Below, piece after piece: positions 1-8,697 of a DNA stretch of 64,000 bases (position 1 is the first letter of the stretch; each line of letters starts with the position of its first letter). A program made the translations under genes and the position numbers. The notes under the pieces were generated by a model, which saw nothing but the letters and a program-made list of their open reading frames with translations, made no database searches and had not been told where the DNA came from. The DNA is taken from the NCBI RefSeq assembly GCF_900188445.1, contig NZ_FZOR01000001.1, positions 124,001 through 188,000 of the forward strand, written 5' to 3'. The stretch is from Actinomadura meyerae (GTDB lineage Bacteria; Actinomycetota; Actinomycetes; Streptosporangiales; Streptosporangiaceae).

Positions 1-304
1 GGGCGTCCGTGACCACGAGCCAGCCCCCGTGCACCCACCAGGTGGTCTCCATCACCATGGTGCCGGGGATGTACCGCTGCGCGGCGGGCACCTCGACGCC
101 CGCCGGGCCGACCCGGAAGTACCCGGCGTCGCGGTCCAGGATCGACCCGAACACGCTCGGCGAGTCCATCTTCGGCAGGCACATCCACTCGATGTTCCCG
201 CTCGGCGCGACCAGTGCGGTCGTCTCGCAGTCGGACAGGAACCCGAAATCGGCGATGGGGGCGAACGGATCTCCCGCCCGGCCGCCGGCGACCTTCGGCC
301 TCAC
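1..304 (-). CDS. Glycoside hydrolase family 15 protein, N-terminal fragment (cut by window edge)
   Basis: The reverse strand encodes about 101 residues that run off the left edge. The N-terminus has the pattern PIADFGFLSDCETTALVAPS followed by IEWMCLP and DSPSVFGSILD, which opens GH15 glucoamylase/trehalase-like proteins (the SDCETTALV and GxIEW blocks of the N-terminal beta-domain). The catalytic alpha/alpha-barrel lies outside the window, so substrate (trehalose, maltose-type glucans) cannot be decided. I chose GTG at 302-304 because GGAGGTGAG sits just upstream; in-frame ATG codons at 323-328 precede that ribosome site and are less likely. It is divergent from ppdK. Confidence 0.8.
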   Translation of the reverse strand, partial: MRPKVAGGRAGDPFAPIADFGFLSDCETTALVAPSGNIEWMCLPKMDSPSVFGSILDRDAGYFRVGPAGVEVPAAQRYIPGTMVMETTWWVHGGWLVVTDA

Positions 305-624
305 AACCTCACCTCCTTGATCCATCATTACCTCTCCCGAGCCGTGGGTGCGCCGGGGCGGCTCGGCCGCGTGCGCGCCGCGCGGCCGCCCCGGCGCCGG
401 TGTGGCGCTGGTCTCCCCATTGGAATAGACCATTATCTGCGGTCTGAGCTGCGGAAACGCCCTCCGGCGCACCGGGCGCCGAGAACCCGCGGCGGGCGCG
501 GGTACAGTCCCCGCAAACAGGGCAGCGGACCCGCTTCTGCCTGGGGGGACGCGACGGCGCGCGACCCCGGCGCGGCGGGCCCGGACCTGCCACTGGGTGG
601 AACCGGAGCGAGAAGGAGCTCCCC
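305..624. other. Intergenic region between GH15 gene and ppdK
   Basis: No convincing gene is seen in these 320 bases. They form the divergent control region of the GH15 gene (leftward) and ppdK (rightward). The only AT-rich island is around 418-440 (TTGGAATAGACCATTATC), where promoters for either strand would be expected; on the reverse strand GATAAT at 432-437 could be a -10. A GAGAAGGAG ribosome site at 609-618 serves ppdK. The rest is GC-rich without repeats that I can support. Confidence 0.4.
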
Positions 625-3336
625 GTGCCGAAGTTCGTGTACGACTTCACTGAGGGCAACAAGGACCTCAAGGATCTGCTGGGCGGCAAGGGCGCCAACC
701 TGGCCGAGATGACCAACCTCGGACTGCCCGTGCCCCCCGGGTTCACGATCACCACCGAGGCCTGCCGGCACTACCTCGAGCACGGGAACCTGCCCGAGGG
801 TCTGGCGGACGAGGTGAACGCGCACCTCGCCGGCCTGGAGTCCGCGATGGGCAAGAAGCTCGGGCAGAGCGACGACCCGCTGCTGGTGAGCGTGCGCTCG
901 GGCGCCAAGTTCAGCATGCCGGGAATGATGGAGACCGTCCTCAACGTGGGGCTGAACGACGAGTCCGTCCACGGGCTCGCGGCCCAGGCGGGCGACGAGC
1001 GGTTCGCGTGGGACTCCTACCGGCGGCTGATCCAGATGTTCGGCAAGACCGTGCTGGACATCGACGGCGACCTGTTCGAGGACGCCATCGACGACGCCAA
1101 GCGCAGGCGCGGCAGCGACGACGACGCCGACCTCACCGCCGCCGACTTCGAGGCGCTCGTCGGCACGTTCAAGGAGATCGTCCGGGAGCGGGCGGGCCGG
1201 GAGTTCCCGACCGACCCGCGCGAGCAGATGGACCTCGCCATCAAGGCGGTGTTCGACTCCTGGAACGCCGACCGCGCGATCCTGTACCGGCGCCAGGAGC
1301 GCATCCCGGTCGACCTCGGCACCGCCGTGAACATCTGCTCGATGGTCTTCGGCAACATGGGCCTGGACTCCGGCACGGGCGTGGCGTTCACCCGCGACCC
1401 CGCGTCCGGGCAGCAGGGCATCTACGGCGACTACCTGCAGAACGCGCAGGGCGAGGACGTGGTCGCCGGCATCCGCAACACGGTGCCGCTGACCGAGCTG
1501 GAGCGCATCGACAAGGCGTCCTACGACCGGCTCCTCCAGATCATGGAGACGCTGGAGAACCACTACCGCGACATGTGCGACATCGAGTTCACGATCGAGC
1601 GCGGGAAGCTGTGGATGCTCCAGACCCGGGTCGGCAAGCGGACCGCCGCCGCGGCGTTCCGCATCGCCTGCCAGCTGCTCGACCAGGGCCTCATCGACGT
1701 GGACGAGGCCGCTCGCCGCGTCACCGGCGACCAGCTCGCCCAGCTCATGTTCCCCCGCTTCGCGAGCCGGGTGGACGGCGTCAAGAAGCTCACGAAGGGC
1801 ATGAACGCCTCGCCGGGCGCGGCCGTGGGCAAGGCCGTGTTCAGCTCCCCCCGCGCCGTGGAGCTCGCGGAGCAGGGCGAGGACGTGATCCTCGTACGCC
1901 GCGAGACCAACCCCGACGACCTCGCCGGCATGGTCGCCGCGCGGGGCGTGCTGACGTCCCGCGGCGGCAAGACCTCGCACGCCGCCGTCGTCGCGCGCGG
2001 CATGGGCAAGACGTGCGTGTGCGGCGCCGAGGAGCTGGACGTCGACGTCAGGAACGGGCACTTCACCGCCCCCGGCGGCGTGACCGTGCGCGAGGGCGAC
2101 GTCATCTCGATCGACGGGTCGTCCGGCGAGGTCTACCTCGGCGAGGTGCCCGTGGAGGACTCGCCCGTCGTCCGCTACTTCGAGGGCGAGCTGACGCCCG
2201 CCGACGGCGACGACCTCGTCAAGGCCGTCGACCGCGTGATGCGGCACGCCGACGCGCGCGCCGCGCTGAAGGTCCGCGCGAACGCCGACAACCCCGAGGA
2301 CTCGGCGCGGGCCCGCCGGTTCGGCGCGCAGGGCATCGGGCTGTGCCGCACGGAGCACATGTTCCTCGGCGACCGGCGGCGGCTGATCGAGCAGCTCGTG
2401 CTCGCCGCGGACGACGCCGAGCGGCAGGCCGCGCTGGACGCCCTGGAGCCGCTGCAGCGCGGCGACTTCGAGGGCATCTTCGCGGCCATGGACGGGCAGC
2501 CCGTCACGATCCGCCTCATCGACCCGCCCCTGCACGAGTTCCTCCCCGACATCACCGAGCTGTCGGTCAGGGTCGCGCTGGCGGGCGAGGCCGCGGACGC
2601 CAAGGACCGGAGACTGCTCGAGGCAGTCAACCGACTGCACGAGCAGAACCCTATGCTCGGACTGCGCGGCGTGCGGCTCGGTTTGGTGATTCCCGGGCTG
2701 TTCGCCATGCAGGTGCGCGCGATCGCCGAGGCCGCGGCGGCGCGGCGGCGGGCCGGCGGCGACCCGCGCCCGGAGATCATGATCCCGCTCGTCGGCGCGG
2801 TGCAGGAGCTGGAGGCCGTCCGCGACGAGGCGCGCGGCATCCTCGCCCGGGTGCGGGAGGAGACCGGCGTCGACGTCCCGGCGCTGATCGGCACCATGAT
2901 CGAGCTGCCCCGGGCGGCGCTGACCGCCGGGCAGATCGCCGAGGCCGCCGAGTTCTTCTCCTTCGGCACCAACGACCTCACCCAGACGACGTGGGGCTTC
3001 TCCCGCGACGACGTCGAGGCGGCGTTCTTCTCCCGCTACCTGGAGCTCGGCATCTTCGGGGTGTCGCCGTTCGAGACCCTCGACCGGGAGGGCGTCGGGC
3101 GGCTGGTCCGGATCGCCGCCGAGGAGGGCCGCCGCGCCCGCCCGGGACTGAAGCTCGGCATCTGCGGCGAGCACGGCGGCGACCCCGACTCGGTGCACTT
3201 CTGCCACGAGGCCGGGCTGGACTACGTGTCCTGCTCGCCGTTCCGCGTCCCCGTCGCCCGCCTGGAGGCCGGCCGCGCGGCGATCGCCGCGGAGGACACC
3301 GCGGGCGGCGGGAAGGGCGGCGGCGACAGCCGCTGA
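625..3336 (+). CDS. ppdK: Pyruvate, phosphate dikinase
   Basis: This 903-residue protein interconverts pyruvate + ATP + Pi and PEP + AMP + PPi in the cytosol, linking glycolysis and gluconeogenesis. The order is complete: an N-terminal ATP-grasp nucleotide domain (GGKGANLAEMTNLGLPVPPG near residue 12), the swivelling phosphohistidine domain with TSRGGKTSHAAVVARG (phospho-His about residue 452), and a C-terminal PEP/pyruvate TIM barrel with IGLCRTEHMF, SFGTNDLTQTTWG and the catalytic Cys in GICGEHGGDP (about residue 847). Length fits the family (about 870-900). The GTG start has GAAGGAG 7-8 bases upstream. A strong hairpin follows the stop, so the gene looks monocistronic. Confidence 0.97.
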   Translation: MPKFVYDFTEGNKDLKDLLGGKGANLAEMTNLGLPVPPGFTITTEACRHYLEHGNLPEGLADEVNAHLAGLESAMGKKLGQSDDPLLVSVRSGAKFSMPGMMETVLNVGLNDESVHGLAAQAGDERFAWDSYRRLIQMFGKTVLDIDGDLFEDAIDDAKRRRGSDDDADLTAADFEALVGTFKEIVRERAGREFPTDPREQMDLAIKAVFDSWNADRAILYRRQERIPVDLGTAVNICSMVFGNMGLDSGTGVAFTRDPASGQQGIYGDYLQNAQGEDVVAGIRNTVPLTELERIDKASYDRLLQIMETLENHYRDMCDIEFTIERGKLWMLQTRVGKRTAAAAFRIACQLLDQGLIDVDEAARRVTGDQLAQLMFPRFASRVDGVKKLTKGMNASPGAAVGKAVFSSPRAVELAEQGEDVILVRRETNPDDLAGMVAARGVLTSRGGKTSHAAVVARGMGKTCVCGAEELDVDVRNGHFTAPGGVTVREGDVISIDGSSGEVYLGEVPVEDSPVVRYFEGELTPADGDDLVKAVDRVMRHADARAALKVRANADNPEDSARARRFGAQGIGLCRTEHMFLGDRRRLIEQLVLAADDAERQAALDALEPLQRGDFEGIFAAMDGQPVTIRLIDPPLHEFLPDITELSVRVALAGEAADAKDRRLLEAVNRLHEQNPMLGLRGVRLGLVIPGLFAMQVRAIAEAAAARRRAGGDPRPEIMIPLVGAVQELEAVRDEARGILARVREETGVDVPALIGTMIELPRAALTAGQIAEAAEFFSFGTNDLTQTTWGFSRDDVEAAFFSRYLELGIFGVSPFETLDREGVGRLVRIAAEEGRRARPGLKLGICGEHGGDPDSVHFCHEAGLDYVSCSPFRVPVARLEAGRAAIAAEDTAGGGKGGGDSR

Positions 3337-3345
3337 CGCACCCGG

Positions 3346-3384
3346 CCGGCGGCCGGTTCCCCGCGGCGGGGGACCGGCCGCCGG
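3346..3384 (+). terminator. Rho-independent-type hairpin after ppdK
   Basis: Two 17-base arms (3346-3362 and 3368-3384) pair with one mismatch around a 5-base loop, 10 bases after the ppdK stop. No T tract follows, as is usual in high-GC actinomycetes. Confidence 0.7.
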
Positions 3385-3453
3385 AACGCGTGTGGGCTCG
3401 GTAACACGCGGTACCTGCGAACTTCGGGCGCGCGCCGGACCATCTCACCTAAT

Positions 3454-4275
3454 GTGTCCGATGCGATGACGTTGGAAGTGGAATTGCCGGAGCCCCAGCC
3501 CGAAGAGCCCGCCGCGGAGACCGCGGAGACCGCGGACGGCCCCCGCCGCCGCCGGCGCCGCTCGCCCTGGTTCACGGTTCCGGTGAGCATCATCGCCGGG
3601 CTGCTCGCGATCGCCGTGCTGACCCCGCTGACCGTCGGCGCCCGGATCTGGTACCAGGCCCGGCAGGACGAGCGGCCCCGCTCCGACGCGATCATCGTGC
3701 TGGGCGCCGCGCAGTACAACGGGCGGCCGTCCCCGACGCTGAAGTGGCGGCTCCAGCACGCCCTGGAGCTCTACCGCGCCGGCGTCGCGCCCGCCATCGT
3801 CACCGTGGGCGGCAAGGCCCCGGGCGACAACTTCACCGAGGCGGGCGCCGGGCGCACCTGGCTGATCGAGCAGGGCGGGGTGCCCGCCGCCAAGGTGTTC
3901 GCGGTGCCGGTCGGCCGGGACACGCTGGAGAGCCTGAAGGCCGTCGGCGCCGAGTTCGGCCGGCACCACTGGTCGTCCGCGGTGATCGTCACCGACCCCT
4001 GGCACGGGCTGCGGTCCAAGAAGATGGCCGGCGACCAGGGCATCGAGGCGGCCGCGTCGCCGACCCGCAGCGGCCCCAGCGTGCAGACCCGCGACACGCA
4101 GTTCAACTACATCGTCCGCGAGACCGGCGGCTACCTGTCGTACGTGCTGCTCGGCAAGAGCGTCCAGGTGCCGGACGAGACCATCAAGCGCATCCGCATC
4201 GACCCCTCCGGGACGCCGGGCCCCTCGTCCTCCGCGACGCCGGGGGCGCCGTCCTCGGCGCCGCCGAGCCGCTAA
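3454..4275 (+). CDS. YdcF/SanA/ElyC-family (DUF218) membrane-anchored protein
   Basis: This 273-residue protein has an acidic then Arg-rich N-terminal tail, one transmembrane segment at about residues 32-54 and an external DUF218 domain. Family signatures seen are [32 protein letters not shown] and a [14 protein letters not shown] block. A low-complexity Pro/Ser/Ala tail ends the protein. DUF218 proteins act at the cell envelope (vancomycin resistance, envelope integrity), but the exact reaction is unknown. GTG 3454 gives the longest product; ATG at 3466 is in frame and also possible, since neither has a clear ribosome site. It lies 32 bases upstream of dgt on the same strand, and this pairing with dgt is familiar from actinomycetes. 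Confidence 0.8.
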   Translation: MSDAMTLEVELPEPQPEEPAAETAETADGPRRRRRRSPWFTVPVSIIAGLLAIAVLTPLTVGARIWYQARQDERPRSDAIIVLGAAQYNGRPSPTLKWRLQHALELYRAGVAPAIVTVGGKAPGDNFTEAGAGRTWLIEQGGVPAAKVFAVPVGRDTLESLKAVGAEFGRHHWSSAVIVTDPWHGLRSKKMAGDQGIEAAASPTRSGPSVQTRDTQFNYIVRETGGYLSYVLLGKSVQVPDETIKRIRIDPSGTPGPSSSATPGAPSSAPPSR

Positions 4276-4307
4276 CCGGCGGCGACCCGCTTACCCTGGG
4301 TAGGGCC

Positions 4308-5600
4308 ATGACGACCAATGACACCGCGGGCTACAACGACACCGCGGGCTACAGCGCCCGCGACCGGCGCCGGTGGGCCCCGGAACCGGCCAAGCGCCGC
4401 GACCGCACGGCGTTCGAGCGCGACCGCGCCCGCGTCCTGCACAGCGCCGCGCTGCGCCGGCTGGCCGCCAAGACCCAGGTCGCCTCGCCCGGCGCCGACG
4501 CGGTGGCCGACACCGTGCAGAGCCTGCGCACCCGGCTGACGCACTCGCTGGAGTGCGCGCAGGTCGGCCGGGAACTCGGCAAGTCCCTCGGCTGCGACCC
4601 CGACCTGGTCGAGACGGCGTGCCTGTCGCACGACATCGGGCACCCGCCGTTCGGCCACAACGGCGAGAGCGCGCTCGACGTCGTCGCCCGCGACTGCGGC
4701 GGCTTCGAGGGCAACGCGCAGAGCCTGCGCGTGCTGACCCGGCTGGAGCCGAAGTCGTTCGCGCCGGACGGCCCGCCGCTGCACGGCCGCAGCGTCGGGC
4801 TGAACCTGACCCGCGCCGCGCTGGACGCCGCGATGAAGTACCCGTGGACGCAGGCCGAGGCGGTCAACGGCAAGTTCGGCGTCTACGCCGACGACGGGGA
4901 CGTCGCCGCGTGGGTCCGGGAGGGCGCGCCGGAGGGCCGGACGTGCTTCGAGGCCCAGGTGATGGACTGGAGCGACGACGTCGCCTACTCCGTCCACGAC
5001 CTGGAGGACGCGCTGGTCGCCGGGCACATCGACTTCGCCCGGCTCGCCGACCCGGCCGAGCGCCGCCTCGTCGCCGCCACCGCCGCCAAGCTGTACTGCC
5101 CGGACGCCGACCTCGCCGAGCTGGAGGAGCGGTTCACCGCGCTGCTCGCCGAGCCGTACTGGCCGGACCGCTACGACGGGACGCCGCGCAGCCTCGCCGC
5201 GCTGAAGAACCTGACCAGCACCCTGATCGGCCGGTTCTGCCTGGCCGCCGAGTCGGCGACCCGCGCCGCCTACGGGGACCGGCCGCTCACCCGGTACGCC
5301 GCCGAGCTGATCGTGCCGCGCGCGCAGCGGCTGGAGAACGCCCTGCTCAAGGGGGTCACGGCGCACTACGTGTGGATCAGCCACGAGGAGGTCCGGGCCC
5401 GGCAGCGGACGCTGATCACCGAGCTGGCCGAGCTGATGCTGGCCGGCGCGCCCGGCACGCTCGACCCGGGGTTCCGCGCCGCGTTCACCGAGGCCCCCGA
5501 CGACGCGGCCCGGCTGCGCGCCGTCATCGACCAGATCGCCTCGCTGACCGACCTGTCCGCGATCGCCCGGCACCGCATGCTGGGCGGGCGCCCGCACTGA
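4308..5600 (+). CDS. dgt: Deoxyguanosinetriphosphate triphosphohydrolase-like protein
   Basis: 430 residues with an HD-superfamily phosphohydrolase core: RTRLTHSLE (first His), [16 protein letters not shown] (HD pair near residue 108) and the later [17 protein letters not shown] helix. Dgt-like enzymes cleave dNTPs to deoxynucleoside and triphosphate, controlling dNTP pools. Length matches the bacterial type-2 group. ATG at 4308 is taken because the conserved [31 protein letters not shown] block starts about 22 residues later. The N-terminus contains a tandem NDTAGY repeat encoded by a near-exact DNA duplication. dnaG is often next to dgt in actinobacteria; here about 7 kb separates them. Confidence 0.93.
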   Translation: MTTNDTAGYNDTAGYSARDRRRWAPEPAKRRDRTAFERDRARVLHSAALRRLAAKTQVASPGADAVADTVQSLRTRLTHSLECAQVGRELGKSLGCDPDLVETACLSHDIGHPPFGHNGESALDVVARDCGGFEGNAQSLRVLTRLEPKSFAPDGPPLHGRSVGLNLTRAALDAAMKYPWTQAEAVNGKFGVYADDGDVAAWVREGAPEGRTCFEAQVMDWSDDVAYSVHDLEDALVAGHIDFARLADPAERRLVAATAAKLYCPDADLAELEERFTALLAEPYWPDRYDGTPRSLAALKNLTSTLIGRFCLAAESATRAAYGDRPLTRYAAELIVPRAQRLENALLKGVTAHYVWISHEEVRARQRTLITELAELMLAGAPGTLDPGFRAAFTEAPDDAARLRAVIDQIASLTDLSAIARHRMLGGRPH

Positions 5601-5663
5601 TCGGCGCGCCCGCCGGGCGGCGCCGCCGCGCCGCGGCGGCGGGCCGGTGCGCGCCCGTGGCCC

Positions 5664-5713
5664 TTGTTTCCCCCCTGGCGCCGCTGTAGCTATGGCTACA
5701 GGTCAACTACAGG
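5664..5713 (+). promoter_or_regulatory. Candidate promoter with operator-like repeats upstream of FAD reductase
   Basis: TTGTTT (5664-5669) and TAGCTA (5687-5692) are 17 bases apart and could be -35 and -10. The -10 lies inside a perfect inverted repeat TGTAGC-TATG-GCTACA (5685-5700). A direct repeat CTACAGG follows at 5696-5702 and 5707-5713, the second copy merging with the AGGAGG ribosome site. This arrangement suggests repressor control, but no regulator can be assigned. Confidence 0.45.
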
Positions 5714-5721
5714 AGGTCGCC

Positions 5722-6948
5722 ATGCCCGAGGAGACGTTCGTCATCGCCGGAGCGAGCCTGGCCGGCGCCAAGGCGGCGGAGACCCTTCGCGCCGAGGGCT
5801 TCGCGGGCAGGATCCTGCTCGTGGGGGACGAGATCGAGCGGCCCTACGAGCGGCCGCCGCTGTCCAAGGGCTTCCTCCTGGACAAGGAACCGCGCGACAA
5901 GGCGCACGTCCACGAGGCCGACTGGTACGACAAGCACGACGTGGAGCTGCGGGTCGGTACCTCCGTCGCGTCCATCGACCGGGCCGCGCACCAGGTGCGG
6001 CTGTCCACCAAGGAGCCGGTCGGCTACGACCGGCTGCTGCTCGCGACGGGCGCGTCCGTGCGGCGGCTGGAGGTGCCCGGCTCCAAGCTGCAGGGCATCC
6101 ACTACCTGCGCACGATGGCCGACTCGGCGGCGCTCAAGCAGGCCATCGCGCACGGCGGCAGGCGCGTCGTGGTCGCGGGCGCCGGCTGGATCGGGCTGGA
6201 GACGGCCGCCGCCGCCCGCGCCTACGGCAACGACGTGACGGTGATCGAGCCGGAACCGGCGCCGCTGCACGCCGCGATGGGGCCCGAGCTCGGCGGGATG
6301 TTCGCCGAGCTGCACCGCGAGCACGGCGTCGACCTGCGATTGGACCAGGGCGTCGCCGGGTTCTGGGGCGCCGGGCAGGTGTCGGCCGTCGTCACGTCCG
6401 GCGGCGCCGAGGTGCCCGCGGACGTCGTGGTCGTCGGCATCGGCGTGCGGCCCAACACGCGGCTGGCGGAGGAGGCTGGCCTGGAGGTGTCCGACGGGAT
6501 CCTCGTCGACCAGTCGCTGCGCACCTCCGACCCCGACATCTTCGCCGCCGGCGACGTCGCGAACGCCTACAACCCGCTGCTCGGCCGCCGGATCCGGGTG
6601 GAGCACTGGGCGAACGCGCTGAACGGCGGGCCCGCCGCCGCCCGCGCCATGCTCGGCCAGGACGTCGTCTACGACCGGATCCCGTACTTCTTCAGCGACC
6701 AGTACGACCTCGGCATGGAGATGTCGGGCGTCGCGGCGCCGGGCGAGTACGACGAGGTCGTGTACCGGGGCGACCGCGCGGCCCGGGAGTTCATCGCGTT
6801 CTGGCTGTCCGGCGGCCGGGTGGTCGCCGGGATGAACGTCAACGTGTGGGACGTCACCGGGGACGTCCAGGCGCTGATCCGCTCGCAGCGCCCGGTGGAC
6901 GCCGCGCGCCTCGCCGACCCGGCGGTGCCGCTGGCGGAACTCGCCTGA
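5722..6948 (+). CDS. FAD-dependent NAD(P)H:ferredoxin/rubredoxin-type oxidoreductase
   Basis: 408 residues with the two-dinucleotide-domain fold of ferredoxin reductases of the BphA4/ThcD type. Seen in order are the FAD-binding GASLAGAKAAETLRAEGF at the N-terminus, ERPYERPPLSKGFL, LATGASVRRL, the NAD(P)H-binding VVVAGAGWIGLETAAAARAYG at about 150, the FAD-contacting DIFAAGDVAN at about 275, and a C-terminal reductase domain. It would pass electrons from NAD(P)H to a ferredoxin for a P450 or oxygenase; no ferredoxin or P450 gene is adjacent. ATG 5722 follows AGGAGG at ideal distance; an earlier in-frame ATG precedes this site and is not used here. Confidence 0.9.
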   Translation: MPEETFVIAGASLAGAKAAETLRAEGFAGRILLVGDEIERPYERPPLSKGFLLDKEPRDKAHVHEADWYDKHDVELRVGTSVASIDRAAHQVRLSTKEPVGYDRLLLATGASVRRLEVPGSKLQGIHYLRTMADSAALKQAIAHGGRRVVVAGAGWIGLETAAAARAYGNDVTVIEPEPAPLHAAMGPELGGMFAELHREHGVDLRLDQGVAGFWGAGQVSAVVTSGGAEVPADVVVVGIGVRPNTRLAEEAGLEVSDGILVDQSLRTSDPDIFAAGDVANAYNPLLGRRIRVEHWANALNGGPAAARAMLGQDVVYDRIPYFFSDQYDLGMEMSGVAAPGEYDEVVYRGDRAAREFIAFWLSGGRVVAGMNVNVWDVTGDVQALIRSQRPVDAARLADPAVPLAELA

Positions 6949-6974
6949 CCCCGCGGCCGCGTACAGTCGGCCGG

Positions 6975-8162
6975 ATGGCCACGGAGGAGATCGCGGCGCT
7001 CGGCCGGGCGCGGTTCGCGGTGACGGCGGCGTTCACCGCGCACGGCCTCGTCGCCGCCGCCTGGGTCGCCCGCATCCCGCAGATCAAGGACGGGCTCGGG
7101 CTGAGCGAGGGCGCGATGGGCGTCGCGCTGCTCGGCGCCCCGGTCGGGGTCGTGGCGGCGGTCCGGTTCGCGGGGCGGATCGTCGCCCGGTGGGGGAGCC
7201 GTGCCGCGACCCTCGGCGCCGGCCTCGCCGCCGCCGCGTCGCTCGTACCGCTCGGCCTCGCCTGGAACCTGCCCGCGCTGGTCGGCGCCCTGCTGCTGAT
7301 GGGTGGCGCGCTCGGGCTGATGGACGTGGCGATGAACGCCCAGGGCGTGGCGGTCGAGCGCGGCTACGGGCGGCCGCTGATGTCCGGCCTGCACGGCGCC
7401 TACAGCGTCGGGACGCTGCTGTCCGCGCTGGCCGGGGCGGGCGCGGCGCACGCGGGCGTCCCCGTCCCGCTGCACCTGTCCGCCGCCGCGCTGCTGCTCG
7501 GCGTCCTCGTCACGACCGGTTGCCGCGGCCTGCTGGACCGTTCCGCCGACGCCCTGCCGGAAGACGTCCACCCGGAAACCGGTGGCTCCGGCGCGAGAGC
7601 CGCGCGGTCGGCGTCCCGCCGGGCGCTGACGCTGCTCGGCGTCATCGGGCTGTGCTCGTTCGTCGGGGAGGGGGCCATGGCCGACTGGAGCGCCGTCTAC
7701 CTGCGCGAGGAGCTCGGCACCGGCCCCGGCCTCGCGGGCCTCGGCTACGCCGGCTGCGCGGTGGCGATGACCGCCGGGCGGATGGGCGGGGACCGGGTCG
7801 TCGCGCGGTTCGGGCCCGTCCCGGTGCTGCGCGCCGGGGCGCTGGCCGCCGCGCTCGGCCTCGGCTGCGGGCTCGCCGCGGCCGGCCCGGCGGCGGCCGT
7901 GGCCGGATTCACGCTGTTCGGCCTCGGCGTCGCCGTCGTGGCGCCGGTCACCTTCAGCGCGGCCGGCAACCTGCCGGGGGTGCCCGCCGCGGCCGGGATC
8001 TCCCGGGTCACCGCGATCGGCTACGCGGGGCTGCTCGGCGGCCCGCCGGTCATCGGTTTCGTCGCGCAGGGCGTGGGGCTGGCGTGGGCGCTGGCGGTCC
8101 CCGTCGCGCTGGTCGCGCTGATCGTGCCGCTGGCCCGGGCGGCGGCCACCGCGGAGGGCTGA
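6975..8162 (+). CDS. MFS transporter (YfcJ/fucose-permease-like)
   Basis: A hydrophobic 395-residue protein with about 12 predicted membrane segments in two halves. The N-terminal half contains AAWVARIPQIKDGLGLSEG, as in MFS proteins annotated as inner-membrane YbjJ-like transporters, and the cytoplasmic loop 2-3 motif is the weak form GRIVARWGSR. A conserved acidic FVGEGAMADWSAVYLR block in the second half is typical of this group. The substrate is unknown. The start is the first ATG after the preceding stop; the 26-base gap after the FAD reductase allows cotranscription. Confidence 0.85.
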   Translation: MATEEIAALGRARFAVTAAFTAHGLVAAAWVARIPQIKDGLGLSEGAMGVALLGAPVGVVAAVRFAGRIVARWGSRAATLGAGLAAAASLVPLGLAWNLPALVGALLLMGGALGLMDVAMNAQGVAVERGYGRPLMSGLHGAYSVGTLLSALAGAGAAHAGVPVPLHLSAAALLLGVLVTTGCRGLLDRSADALPEDVHPETGGSGARAARSASRRALTLLGVIGLCSFVGEGAMADWSAVYLREELGTGPGLAGLGYAGCAVAMTAGRMGGDRVVARFGPVPVLRAGALAAALGLGCGLAAAGPAAAVAGFTLFGLGVAVVAPVTFSAAGNLPGVPAAAGISRVTAIGYAGLLGGPPVIGFVAQGVGLAWALAVPVALVALIVPLARAAATAEG

Positions 8163-8234
8163 CGGCGCGCCCCATTGATCTTTTAGAGGGGTTCCGACTT
8201 TCGTATATGTCCTACTCAGGTAAGGTCTGGGCGA

Positions 8235-8696
8235 GTGAGCACTGTGCAGCGGTCGAGGCCGGTGGATTCGGTCCCGTCCGCCCCGGCCTACCGGACATTC
8301 CTCCGCGAACTGCTGAGCTTCGGCTTCGTGGGGTGCGTCGGCACGCTCATCATGATCTTCGGCGCCAACCTGATGCGCGCCTGGCTCGGCGGCAGCCCGG
8401 TCACCAGCGTGGTCGTCCCGACCGTGCTGTCGACGCTGACGTCCTACCTGCTCAACCGGCACTGGACGTTCCGGCACCGCGACAGCGACGGCTCCGGCCG
8501 GGAGGTCGCGATCTTCTTCGCGCTGAACGGCGTCGGCCTGCTCATCCAGGTGCTGTGCACCGGGTTCACCTACTACACCCTCGGCCTGCACGGCGGCGTC
8601 GCCTACAACATCGGCCTGCTCGCCGGCGTCGGGCTGGGCTCGGCGTTCCGCTACTGGTCGTACAAGAAGTGGGTGTTCACGCCGGCGGCGGCCTGA
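8235..8696 (+). CDS. GtrA family membrane protein
   Basis: 153 residues with four predicted membrane helices: LLSFGFVGCVGTLIMIFGANLM, VVVPTVLSTLTSYLLNRHWTF, VAIFFALNGVGLLIQVLC and IGLLAGVGLGSAFRYWSYKKWVF. The NRHWTF and FRYWSYKKWVF motifs are diagnostic of GtrA, which is implicated in flipping or using polyprenyl-linked sugars for envelope glycosylation. GTG 8235 lies 14 bases after a TAAGGT (8221-8226) that could be a -10, so a nearly leaderless transcript is possible. It is followed after a single base by an ECF sigma gene, so the two are very likely cotranscribed. Confidence 0.88.
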   Translation: MSTVQRSRPVDSVPSAPAYRTFLRELLSFGFVGCVGTLIMIFGANLMRAWLGGSPVTSVVVPTVLSTLTSYLLNRHWTFRHRDSDGSGREVAIFFALNGVGLLIQVLCTGFTYYTLGLHGGVAYNIGLLAGVGLGSAFRYWSYKKWVFTPAAA

Positions 8697-8697
8697 C

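Noticed and set aside
433..3207. 924-residue open frame on the minus strand opposite ppdK
   Set aside because: It is a GC-rich antisense shadow: Arg/Gly/His-rich low-complexity translation without motifs, while the plus strand encodes an intact PpdK.
5647..5721. N-terminal extension of the FAD reductase
   Set aside because: It would place the start before the AGGAGG ribosome site and through the palindromic promoter; the dinucleotide-binding strand begins only a few residues after ATG 5722.
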